From JBBQIY01 sp964618405 (lineage in GTDB: Bacteria; Verrucomicrobiota; Kiritimatiellia; RFP12; UBA3636), in NCBI GenBank assembly GCA_964618405.1, contig CAZUAY010000192.1:1-7749 (forward strand): DNA of 7,749 nt, read 5' to 3'. Position numbers and translations under genes: made by a program. Every line of letters starts with the position of its first letter. Positions within the stretch are counted from its first letter, which is position 1. Below are positions 1-6,352 of this stretch, piece by piece. The notes beneath the pieces were generated by a model, which did not search any database, was not told the origin of the DNA, and was given only the letters and a program-made list of their open reading frames with translations.

Positions 1-17
1 AAGAGCGGAGGAATGAT

Positions 18-206
18 ATGAGACTCATAGGAACAATCGCAATCGTCATTGTGATCATAATCGCAATCGTTATCGCGATCAAAGCCATGAACGGTTCCAG
101 TGCAAAGGACATCGGGCGTGAGGCGGGGCAGGCTATTGACAACGTTGCTGAAGAGGTATCGGATGTTGCCGAAGATGCCGTAGATGCCCTTGATCGTAAA
201 CTCTAG
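18..206 (+). CDS. Small single-pass membrane protein with acidic amphipathic tail, unknown function
   Basis: This is a 62-residue protein. Residues 3-22 are an almost unbroken run of I, V, A and L, a clear membrane segment. After K22 comes a soluble tail of about 38 residues rich in A, D, E and V (around IDNVAEEVSDVAEDAVDAL) that should form an amphipathic helix. The start is supported by GCGGAGGA at 6-12, a strong Shine-Dalgarno six to seven bases before the ATG. The layout recalls small YtxH-like or stress-associated membrane proteins, but I see no family-specific motif and assign no function. The membrane segment contains an internal 12-base direct repeat (35-46 and 59-70) encoding the repeated IAIV pattern. 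It lies 64 bases before a DUF3309 gene in the same orientation and may be cotranscribed with it. Confidence 0.75.
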   Translation: MRLIGTIAIVIVIIIAIVIAIKAMNGSSAKDIGREAGQAIDNVAEEVSDVAEDAVDALDRKL

Positions 207-223
207 GCGCAAAAGGATGATAG

Positions 224-429
224 TCGCGTAATCTATTCGCAGTTAAAACAAATAAAAAAGGAACAATAGTATGACACTTGGAACGATTCTACTGATTATC
301 TTTATTCTCATGCTCGTGGGTGCATTGCCAGCCTGGCCCCACAGCAAGAGTTGGGGGTACTACCCAACCGGCGGACTTGGACTTCTCGTCTTGATTCTGC
401 TCATTCTGGTTCTTATGGGCAAGCTTTAA
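224..429 (+). repeat. Long direct repeat, copy 1 (leader plus DUF3309 gene)
   Basis: The segment from TCGCGTAA (224-231) to the stop codon of the first DUF3309 gene is repeated in the same orientation at 7462-7668. Both leaders share TCGCGTAA, a CTA, a GC.GTT block, AAATAA and AAAGGAACAAT. Within the 159-base gene I count 8 differences. The two copies are about 7.2 kb apart and enclose the whole restriction-modification and toxin-antitoxin block. No inverted ends or transposase are associated, so this is a segmental duplication rather than an insertion sequence. Confidence 0.85.
271..429 (+). CDS. DUF3309 family small membrane protein, copy 1
   Basis: This 52-residue protein is not preceded by any longer reading frame. 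It has two hydrophobic segments, residues 4-19 and about 34-50, separated by a short polar linker with LPAWPHSKSWGYYPTGG. The LPxWPxSxxWGYxPxGG signature followed by a leucine-rich helix is typical of the DUF3309 family, which consists of very short two-helix inner-membrane proteins of unknown function. AAAAGGAACAAT upstream provides the ribosome binding site. The second copy at 7510-7668 differs at only three protein positions (residues 3, 11 and, by codon only, 21 and others are silent), namely L3I and F11L being the visible substitutions. Function is unknown; homologues often sit among small stress-related membrane proteins. Confidence 0.85.
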   Translation: MTLGTILLIIFILMLVGALPAWPHSKSWGYYPTGGLGLLVLILLILVLMGKL

Positions 430-451
430 AACGGCAGATTCAGTTCAGCCA

Positions 452-477
452 GGTGGCCGGGTTCCGACCCGGCCGCC
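452..477 (+). terminator. GC-rich hairpin after DUF3309 copy 1
   Basis: An 11-bp stem with one G-T wobble (452-462 pairing with 467-477) closes a four-base TCCG loop, 22 bases after the DUF3309 stop. It is stable enough to terminate or to protect the 3' end of the message. No T-tract follows (next bases TACATCC), so it is not a textbook intrinsic terminator. The second DUF3309 copy is followed by a different, smaller hairpin. Confidence 0.5.
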
Positions 478-592
478 TACATCCATTGGAGAATATTAAG
501 GCGGACACGGCGAGATAGGCGAACGCCGCTATCGCTGAGCTGCGCATTTTTACAATTTTTGTCAGCATCCTGAAGAATCCGACTGTATTATT

Positions 593-2299
593 TTACCCGA
601 CCGTTATCGGTATCAGGGTCATGGTGTCGTTGCCGAAAATGTCGATGCCCTTTTTCTTCGCCTCGTCCAGCACGGCGGGGAAAAGTCCCATCTCGAATTC
701 AAAGGCCAGCACATCGACGCGGGAGGCGTTGCCCTTGCGGCATTCGGTAATAACTTCTTCGACGAACAAGCGTCCGACCGGCAGATTGATCGGCCCGACG
801 ACCACAAGCCGCCCAGCGTTCTTGCCATGAAAGAAGGGTTCGTTATCCAGTGGCTGGGCTTTGTAGGCCCGCAGAATCAGCTCGCGGAACTCCTGTTCCT
901 TCTTTGCCAGCGCATCAGCTTTCTTCTTGCCGGTCAGCCGTCCAGAAATATTGAGATAAGCCTGCCGCTCGTAACGCCCGAGATTGAGCACCTCGAAAGC
1001 GCGGAAGGGTTTCCCGCCCGCTTTCAGGTCGCGCTGCACCTGGATCAGCCGTTTGCGCGTGGTGTGGATACCGAACTTCCCCAAGTCCGTTGCAATCCAT
1101 TTGCGCCCCAGCTTTTCCGCCACCGCAGCAGTCGTGCCGCTCCCGCAGAAGAAGTCCGCGACGAGGTCGCCAGGGTTGCTACTGGCTGAAATGATTCGTT
1201 CGAGTAAAGCCTCGGGTTTTTGGGTTGCATAATCTGCTGAACGATCTCCGGGGTCTTTAAATTCCCAGATCGTTTGAACAACTTTTCCCGTGTCCTCATC
1301 AGCGTATCGCTTGCCGCGAGGATTTCCGTTTGATGACCATTCAATCAGACCCTTGGCATCCATCTCATCAAGTGTTTTCGAAACATAAGCCCAATGGCGA
1401 CCTGCGGGTGGCATGATGCCTCGCCACGGTTCACCAGTGATTCCAGAACGAATTCCTTTAGCATGGAGTGCTCCAGTCGTGTAGCTGCGTCCTGTCCTTT
1501 CTTCTACGAGAGGAAAGTCAGCCGCTAACTGATCATCATCACGCTCATCGAAAATGCGATTTAATTTCGTCTCTTCTGATTTCGTAAAAAAGAAAATAGA
1601 GTCGTGGATATTTCCGAAGGACGACGTTGTATAGTTCTTTGGATTGCATTTGATACGGATGATTTCGTTACGAAAGTTTTTTCCGCCGAAAACCTCGGCC
1701 ATCGCCAAGCGGATATGTGAATTCACTCGCCAATCGCAATGAACATAAATACTGCCATCCTTATGCATCAAATCGCGCATCAAAATCAGCCGTTCATAGA
1801 TCATGGCGATGAAGGAGTCGGCACCGCGGCCCCAGGTGTCGCGGTAGGCGATCTGTTCGAGGAGATTGGGTTCTTTATGGAAGGTTTCGCCGCCGATTTC
1901 GATATCCATAGAAAAGTCGGCGCCGACGTCGAAGGGCGGGTCGATGTAGATGAGTTTGAGGCCGCCGGCCTCTTCGATCTGGCGGCGGAGGGCGCCGGCC
2001 TTAAGGGACGAGAGGATCAGCTTGTTGTCGCCCCAGATGAGTTTGTTCGTCCAGCCTTTGACTTGGCGTCCGCCCATGCCGAGGCCGAGTTCGTCCTCGT
2101 CGGACTTCTCCTTGCGCGGCTCGTCGATGTGTTCCAGGGATTGGAACGGGAGGATAGCGGTGCAGACCTCGCGCTTATCCTCGAAGAGAAGAAAGCGGTA
2201 CTTCTCCGGTAGCGGTCGGCCGGTCTCTATCAATTTGATGAGATCGCGCTTTTCAGCGTCACTCAATTCGTAGCGTTCAGTGTCATGCGGGCGGGGCAT
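593..2299 (-). CDS. mod: Type III restriction-modification DNA adenine methyltransferase (Mod), apparently shortened near the C-terminus
   Basis: Protein of 568 residues, predicted to transfer methyl from S-adenosylmethionine to N6 of adenine. The catalytic DPPF (motif IV) is at residues 120-123, in LIYIDPPFDVG. TQKPEALLERII (motif X-like) is at 359-370, and the SAM-binding FCGSGTT (motif I) at 384-390. Catalytic motif before SAM motif is the beta-class order used by type III Mod proteins; the region between should hold target recognition. The start is supported by GGAGA about eight bases upstream of the ATG. The C-terminal part is odd: GIDIFGNDTMTLIPITVG, from about residue 551, fuses an internal GIDI segment to the DIFGNDTM tail that ends full-length family members, so about 100 or more residues seem to be missing in frame. 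A smaller gap is likely at residue 45, where REV is followed directly by CTAILPFQ. Catalytic motifs are intact, so methylation may persist. Confidence 0.85.
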   Translation of the reverse strand: MPRPHDTERYELSDAEKRDLIKLIETGRPLPEKYRFLLFEDKREVCTAILPFQSLEHIDEPRKEKSDEDELGLGMGGRQVKGWTNKLIWGDNKLILSSLKAGALRRQIEEAGGLKLIYIDPPFDVGADFSMDIEIGGETFHKEPNLLEQIAYRDTWGRGADSFIAMIYERLILMRDLMHKDGSIYVHCDWRVNSHIRLAMAEVFGGKNFRNEIIRIKCNPKNYTTSSFGNIHDSIFFFTKSEETKLNRIFDERDDDQLAADFPLVEERTGRSYTTGALHAKGIRSGITGEPWRGIMPPAGRHWAYVSKTLDEMDAKGLIEWSSNGNPRGKRYADEDTGKVVQTIWEFKDPGDRSADYATQKPEALLERIISASSNPGDLVADFFCGSGTTAAVAEKLGRKWIATDLGKFGIHTTRKRLIQVQRDLKAGGKPFRAFEVLNLGRYERQAYLNISGRLTGKKKADALAKKEQEFRELILRAYKAQPLDNEPFFHGKNAGRLVVVGPINLPVGRLFVEEVITECRKGNASRVDVLAFEFEMGLFPAVLDEAKKKGIDIFGNDTMTLIPITVG

Positions 2300-2442
2300 A
2301 AAAGGTCTCCAATCAATTAGCAGTCAAATAAGAATCCAGCCTGTTTAATTCGTAACATGTTGGTATTGAACATGCTCTTTGTGCTGTATGCTTGAGAAAA
2401 AGGGATCCAGTCAATAAGCCGTCAATTAAGATCTTGAAGTGA

Positions 2443-3063
2443 TTAAGCCCAGTGAGGTAGGTATTTTGCATGTTTTCTTCCTTGGGTCGGGTCGGCAGCC
2501 TTAATGAGCTCATCTTTGAGAGCATCGGCAATCACACGGGAAGCCATCGACTTGTTCGGCTCGGAAATTCCAAAACGGGTACGCAAGCTGGAGTTCGTCA
2601 TCGGGTCTCGTTCCACATAGCGCAGGCATGCATGCAGGTAAGAGCCGACGCGGATATATTCAACCCCCTGAAACTGAGTCGGACTGCCATGAGCACGAGG
2701 GATTTCGAGGATAACAACAGGGAATCCTTCGTAAGTCAGTTCATAAAAATGAAAATGAAGTTGCGGCCTTAAAAGGTGAGTCAACCAGCCCTCCAGATCC
2801 TCGTTTCCCTTTTTCGTCTTTGCTGGCTTAAACGATGTTCCTGTTACCTCATGAGTGTCGTTATTGATACCCCAGACAACATAACCATTCGCTTTGTTTT
2901 GCAACGCGGCGGCATTACTTAACGCCGATAGGTACTCACCGATATCTTCGGGGCTCGTATTGTTCTCTTTAAATTCGGCCCAGCCGGTTTCGTTCGGGAG
3001 TTTGCGCAACTCTGTGACGAGGCCGTTCAGGTATTCTTGAGTTGTGTTGCTGTTCATAGGCAT
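2443..3063 (-). CDS. AlbA_2 (Schlafen-type) domain protein with missing central region
   Basis: Protein of 206 residues. Residues about 15-142 match the AlbA_2 domain: AEFKEN (29-34), GEYLSALSNAAAL, the glycine-rich YVVWGINND strand, and the closing YIRVGSY (136-142). From residue 143 the text is LHACLRYVERDPMTNSSLRTRFGI, ending in GRKHAKYLPHWA. That is the C-terminal winged-helix segment of the full-length AlbA_2/ATPase proteins often encoded inside type I and III restriction-modification loci. Those proteins are usually twice this length or more, with an HATPase-like domain in between, so the gene looks like an in-frame fusion of its two ends (junction near base 2640). An alternative ATG at 3057 overlaps the res stop as ATGA and may be the true, translationally coupled start. 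A role in the restriction system is inferred only from context. Confidence 0.75.
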   Translation of the reverse strand: MPMNSNTTQEYLNGLVTELRKLPNETGWAEFKENNTSPEDIGEYLSALSNAAALQNKANGYVVWGINNDTHEVTGTSFKPAKTKKGNEDLEGWLTHLLRPQLHFHFYELTYEGFPVVILEIPRAHGSPTQFQGVEYIRVGSYLHACLRYVERDPMTNSSLRTRFGISEPNKSMASRVIADALKDELIKAADPTQGRKHAKYLPHWA

Positions 3064-4972
3064 GTCTTGTATTCTATAAAGCTGTCTGCAAGTGCTGCGA
3101 ATGTCTTTGGCGTATGCTTCTCAAAGCTCTCTTGATCCACAAAGACATAATCATAGAGGGTGCCGTTATCCTCAGTAACGGTGGCCTCGGCGCACCACTG
3201 TTTCAGCCGTTCCATTTTCTGAGGCAGATCAAGTTCTTCTCGTCCTTTGGTTTCAACAATCCAGACCTTGCTATCGCTCGCGCGGACCACGAAGTCGGGT
3301 GTGTACGTGGAGAGGTCACCGTCGGCTTTGATGTAGTCGAATTTGAAACCGATGGCCAGATAGTTTTTGGCAAAGGCGGACACATCAGGCGCGGCTTCCA
3401 GAAAAGCGGCAAAGGAGAGTTCAAGCCCGCCGGAATGAGCCTCTCCGACCGTCTTCGTGAAGATACATTTTTTTGCTGAAAGGAAGGGGCGGTACTCTGT
3501 AAGGCCGGAGTGCCTAGAATGGAAACCGTCTCTTTCCCGTCGGTCCCGAAATACATCCGTCGCAATCCGCGGCCAATGGCCTGTTCCGGCAGGATATTGC
3601 TGGGCGCGTTGAAGGGGCGCAGCCCGACCACCGTGGTGACATTACGTACGTCCCAGCCCTCTTTCAACATCAGCACAGAGACAACAGCCTTGTAGGGTGA
3701 ACTCCAAGAATCGATTTCATTGGCTTGCTTTCTCAGGAGTTCAAGCTCTTCCTTATCTTTTCCAGTGGGGTTCTCGCCGATCTCCCCGTTTTTCTTGGTA
3801 TGGATCACCAGCACGGCATCTTGCAACTCCGAGCAAATCTTTTGAAGGTGTTCGCCGACTTCGTCACAATTTCTGGTATCATCCACCATGACGAACAGCA
3901 CAGCCTTTTTTCCAAGTGCCTGGTGCTCGGCGTAGCTCTTGCGCCACTCTTCAACACCCAGCGCAAGATAGTCAGCATACTTTTCTGAAAAAATGGCGCT
4001 CTTGTGGTCATGGAGCTTCGCCCGGCTGGCGGCATCAGGAAGGATGGGATGTTTGACGACGTTCTGATGAATCGCCTCGACCAATGGATAGTCGGAAACC
4101 GTTTGGACAAAGATCGCGCCGTTGTCGTGGCGCGGCGTGGCCGTGACATCAATCTGGAGTGTCAGGCGCAGATCCTTTTGAAGCAATTTGTGGTGAATGT
4201 CCTGGATGGACTTGAACCACGCCATTTTCGGATTGTGAATGTGATGCGCCTCGTCGTTGAACACGGCCAGTTCTTCGATTTCGCGGACGATCTCGCCGAG
4301 GTCGGTTTTGCTGTCCGTGGTTTTTCCGGTCGGTTTTGCACCGAACGGGGCAAGGAAATAGTTGCGCAGATCATCGTCGTCCAGCGAAGGATCGACCACA
4401 TCGCCAAGAAATACACGGTGGATGTTGGTGAGGAAAATATTGCCCGTGTTGCGCAACACGCGCACATCATCCTGAATATGCAACGTCATCTGAAAGTCGT
4501 CGCGCCAATTGCGTCCGTTATGGCCGTTTTCGGGAAGAATCGGGTCGTTGAAGAAAATGCGCAGGCCGTCAAAGTCGGCACGCAAACGATCCAACACGAT
4601 AATATTAGGTGCAATCACGAGAAAATTCCGCGAGAGCGCGGACTCCGGTTCATAGAGCTTATGAAAAAAGCTCCAGGCGATCAGCAGCGACAATACCTTT
4701 GTTTTTCCTGCACCCGTTGCCATTTTCAAAACATAGCGGGGCCAATCTTCCGAAAACATCCCCGACGAAACAGCACCGGAAGCGTCAAAGCGAAGCAGAT
4801 CGAACTTGTCCCGCGCCTGCCGGACATCATAAAGCCAGATAACGGTTTCCACAGCCTCGCGCTGGGCAAAGTAGTAGCGAAACTGAGAGAGCGTACCGTC
4901 TGCGTTTTCGATGAGCTGTTCCGTCTCAAACCACCAGCGTAATAAAGAGACTGATGCGACTGAATGTTGCAA
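3054..4972 (-). pseudogene. res: Type III restriction enzyme Res subunit, frameshifted and deleted remnant
   Basis: The first frame (from TTG at 4972) encodes a superfamily 2 helicase: Walker A ATGAGKT at residues 85-91, DEAH at 240-243, VTATP at 276-280, and the motif VI-like QAIGRGLRRM at 464-473. True homology ends at GTPA (residue 490, base 3503). The family resumes in another frame at base 3500 with TEYRPFLSAKKC and runs to 3054. That 148-residue part holds the nuclease motif TPDF...VETKG (PD...ExK type). In family members about 200 residues separate these blocks, so a deletion with an out-of-frame join is the simplest reading. The N-terminus is also short: a TGA lies immediately before the TTG, and the protein starts just upstream of LLRWWFETE, where homologues carry further residues. 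An ATP-dependent cleavage subunit of this form should be inactive, though each half keeps its catalytic motifs. The end overlaps the AlbA_2 gene. Confidence 0.88.
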
Positions 4973-5051
4973 TCACCTTTTCATCTTTTGGGGTAATCGG
5001 TCAGGCACCGTGACTTGACAAAAAAGTTGGCAAAAAAGATAAAATCAATGC

Positions 5052-5080
5052 TTGACTGTAGTTACAATCAAATATATAAT
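5052..5080 (+). promoter_or_regulatory. Sigma70-type promoter of hicB-hicA
   Basis: A -35 box TTGACT (5052-5057) and a perfect -10 box TATAAT (5075-5080) are separated by exactly 17 bases, with no gene between them and hicB 67 bases further on. A second possible promoter lies just upstream: TTGACA at 5015-5020 with GATAAA at 5038-5043, also 17 bases apart but with a poorer -10. Transcription from the main promoter would begin near 5087. Confidence 0.75.
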
Positions 5081-5089
5081 GGTTCCATT
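5078..5089 (+). promoter_or_regulatory. Candidate HicB operator overlapping the -10
   Basis: AATGG-TT-CCATT is a 5-bp inverted repeat that begins inside the TATAAT box and covers the expected transcription start. Antitoxins of this type commonly repress their own operon, so this is a plausible operator. The arms are short. The small HicB here shows no obvious separate DNA-binding domain, which weakens the case. Confidence 0.3.
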
Positions 5090-5146
5090 GTTTAAGAGAC
5101 TTTGTTTTTGTTGTCGTGGTCATATTAACCGAATGGAGATATTAAA

Positions 5147-5356
5147 ATGGAAAAAGAATTCAATGTTGTCATCGAACAAGATGAAGATGGCTATTTTGTC
5201 GCATCTGTACCAGCTTTGCGCGGTTGTCATACGCAAGCAAAGTCTCTCGATCTTTTGATGAAACGCATCAAAGAAGCAATAGAACTATGTTTGGAAGTTG
5301 AGGAACCTGTTTCTAATCAATTCATCGGAGTGCAGCGCATTGCTGTAACAGCATGA
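5147..5356 (+). CDS. hicB: HicB family antitoxin (type II toxin-antitoxin)
   Basis: Protein of 69 residues with the HicB partial RNase H-like fold signature: an N-terminal strand (FNVVIEQDEDGYFVASVPAL), then the conserved GCHTQAKS turn at residues 26-33, followed by helix LDLLMKRIKEAIELCLE. It should bind and neutralise HicA in the cytoplasm. GGAG at 5135-5138 sits eight bases before the ATG. The protein stops soon after the first domain, with no ribbon-helix-helix or helix-turn-helix extension, so it belongs with the short HicB proteins. Its TGA overlaps the ATG of hicA (ATGA), which ties toxin translation to antitoxin translation. Antitoxin before toxin is the reverse of the classic hicA-hicB order but common for this short type. 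Confidence 0.9.
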   Translation: MEKEFNVVIEQDEDGYFVASVPALRGCHTQAKSLDLLMKRIKEAIELCLEVEEPVSNQFIGVQRIAVTA

Positions 5357-5577
5357 GTAATTTCCCTGCAATTACAGGTCGACAATTGATTAAAGTGCTA
5401 CGAAGATTTGGATTTACGGTTATTCGCACAAAAGGTAGTCACCATTTTTTACAACATCCTGATGGGCGTTGCACAGTGGTTCCTGTACATAGAGGTGAAT
5501 CAGTCGGAAGAGGTCTCCTTGCTCAGATTCTCAGAGATTGTGACATTACACGTGAGGAACTGAAGAAGAAAATTTGA
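5353..5577 (+). CDS. hicA: HicA family mRNA interferase toxin
   Basis: Protein of 74 residues matching HicA, a ribosome-independent mRNA-cleaving toxin with a double-stranded-RNA-binding-like fold. The family hallmarks are present: an N-terminal ITGRQLIKVLRRFGF helix, then RTKGSHHFLQHPDG at residues 26-39, where the first His of GSHH is the expected catalytic residue, then the TVVPVHRGE strand and the GRGLLAQILRDCDIT helix. It has full family length and no lesion, so it should be active if expressed. It overlaps hicB by four bases and has no separate ribosome binding site beyond coupling. Confidence 0.92.
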   Translation: MSNFPAITGRQLIKVLRRFGFTVIRTKGSHHFLQHPDGRCTVVPVHRGESVGRGLLAQILRDCDITREELKKKI

Positions 5578-5586
5578 GCTAACAAT

Positions 5587-5641
5587 CTCCTGCAGGTGAC
5601 TCGTAAACTCGCGCCCGAGGAGTGGCGTTCGCAGGAGTCAC
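5587..5641. repeat. Competing inverted repeats between the two toxin-antitoxin modules
   Basis: CTCCTGC (5587-5593) is the perfect inverse of GCAGGAG (5631-5637), and GTGACTC (5596-5602) of GAGTCAC (5635-5641). The right-hand arms overlap, so the two stems exclude one another. An inner CTCG/CGAG stem (5609-5620) lies in the loop. No T-tract follows. It may end the hicBA transcript or be a recombination scar. Confidence 0.45.
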
Positions 5642-5660
5642 GTTCTGCTACAAAACATCC

Positions 5661-5689
5661 TTGATTTAAGTCCGTATATTGTACATAAT
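5661..5689 (+). promoter_or_regulatory. Promoter of the phd-parE/relE module
   Basis: TTGATT (5661-5666) and CATAAT (5684-5689) are separated by 17 bases, matching the sigma70 consensus at 4 of 6 and 5 of 6 positions. The expected start near 5696 leaves a leader of under 20 bases that contains AAGGAGAG (5701-5708), a strong ribosome binding site five bases before the antitoxin ATG. Confidence 0.6.
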
Positions 5690-5695
5690 ACAATA
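5677..5695 (+). promoter_or_regulatory. Candidate Phd/YefM autoregulatory operator
   Basis: TATTGTA-CATAA-TACAATA is a perfect 7-bp inverted repeat covering the -10 box. It contains TGTACA at 5680-5685, the hexamer known as the core of the Escherichia coli yefM-yoeB operator. Position and sequence both suggest binding by the antitoxin encoded 18 bases downstream, with repression by blocking RNA polymerase. Confidence 0.6.
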
Positions 5696-5712
5696 CATAT
5701 AAGGAGAGTAAT

Positions 5713-5994
5713 ATGCAAAGAATCATGCTAGATCAAGACATTAAGCCAATGTCAGAGTTTCGTGCGAATACTGCCGCTTGCATTCGGCAGGTACAGAAAT
5801 CAAAGAGACCTGTTGTTATAACTCAGAATGGCAAAAGTGCTGCGGTGCTTCTTGATGTCATGGAGTTTGAAGCAATATCGCAAAGGTTAGAGCTACTTGA
5901 AGACATTGCTTCAGGAGAGTCCCAAATAGATTATGGAGCAGGGATTCCACATGACAAAGCAAAAAAAGTGGTATTGGAAAGAATTTCTAGGTGA
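5713..5994 (+). CDS. Phd/YefM family antitoxin
   Basis: Protein of 93 residues. The N-terminal Phd/YefM fold is clear: IKPMSEFRANTAACIRQVQKS, then RPVVITQNGKSAAVLLDVMEFEAI at residues 33-56, with the characteristic ITQNGKxAAVL strand-turn-strand. The C-terminal part (ELLEDIASGESQIDYG and the basic end) would wrap the toxin. Strong AAGGAGAG just upstream selects the ATG at 5713 over the one at 5725. Its TGA overlaps the GTG start of the next gene (GTGA), as is usual for an antitoxin with its toxin. Probably a DNA-binding autorepressor acting on the inverted repeat at 5677-5695. Confidence 0.9.
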   Translation: MQRIMLDQDIKPMSEFRANTAACIRQVQKSKRPVVITQNGKSAAVLLDVMEFEAISQRLELLEDIASGESQIDYGAGIPHDKAKKVVLERISR

Positions 5995-6290
5995 GAATTC
6001 AATGGTCTCCATTGGCAGTTGACAGAGTCAGTGAAATAGCGGACTACATAGCTCAGGACAATCCCATTGCGGCTAACAAATGGGTAGACTCCATATTTGA
6101 TAGAGTCAAGCAAGTAAAAGATTTTTCAAGAAGTGGACGGTATGTGCCAGAGGTTAATCGGAAAGATATCAGGGAGCTACCCTATGGTAATCACCGAATT
6201 ATCTATCGGATTGATAAGAAGGTAATATCAATCCTAACAGTCAGACACTATAAACAAATATTGCCGATCCAAGACATTGATAAGGCTTGA
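5991..6290 (+). CDS. ParE/RelE superfamily toxin
   Basis: Protein of 99 residues starting at GTG. The fold pattern is typical of the superfamily: IQWSPLAVDRVSEIADYIAQDNPIAA helices, a middle RSGRYVPEVNRKDIRELPYGNHRIIYRID block at about residues 47-75, and the closing VISILTVRHYKQIL strands. RELPYGNHRIIYRI and VRHYKQIL resemble the RelE/ParE group fed by Phd-type antitoxins. Whether it attacks gyrase (ParE) or ribosome-bound mRNA (RelE) cannot be decided from sequence alone. Length is normal and there is no lesion. GTG overlap with the antitoxin stop keeps toxin yield low and coupled. Confidence 0.88.
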   Translation: MRIQWSPLAVDRVSEIADYIAQDNPIAANKWVDSIFDRVKQVKDFSRSGRYVPEVNRKDIRELPYGNHRIIYRIDKKVISILTVRHYKQILPIQDIDKA

Positions 6291-6352
6291 AATTAACATT
6301 GATTGGCAGAATACCATGGCCAATCTCGGGACAAGACCTTATTTCTTATTTT

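Noticed and set aside
452..477. A tRNA T-arm or tRNA gene at the strong hairpin
   Set aside because: The TCCG loop and the flanks do not form an acceptor stem or anticodon arm; it is a simple hairpin.
1739..2212. A 157-codon open frame on the plus strand
   Set aside because: Antisense shadow of the Mod catalytic region; it mirrors the GC-rich third positions of mod and has no start signal.
2313..2531. A 72-codon minus-strand frame between the AlbA_2 gene and mod
   Set aside because: About half overlaps the end of the AlbA_2 gene in another frame; the rest is low-complexity in character with no ribosome binding site or recognisable motif.
3469..3475. A7 run in res as a programmed frameshift or phase-variation site
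   Set aside because: The family text already resumes in the second frame upstream of the run (from about base 3500), so slippage here would not join the two parts.
4004..4942. A 312-codon open frame on the plus strand
   Set aside because: It lies wholly antisense to the res helicase, whose motifs (ATGAGKT, DEAH, VTATP, QAIGRGLRRM) are unmistakable; its translation shows no domain.
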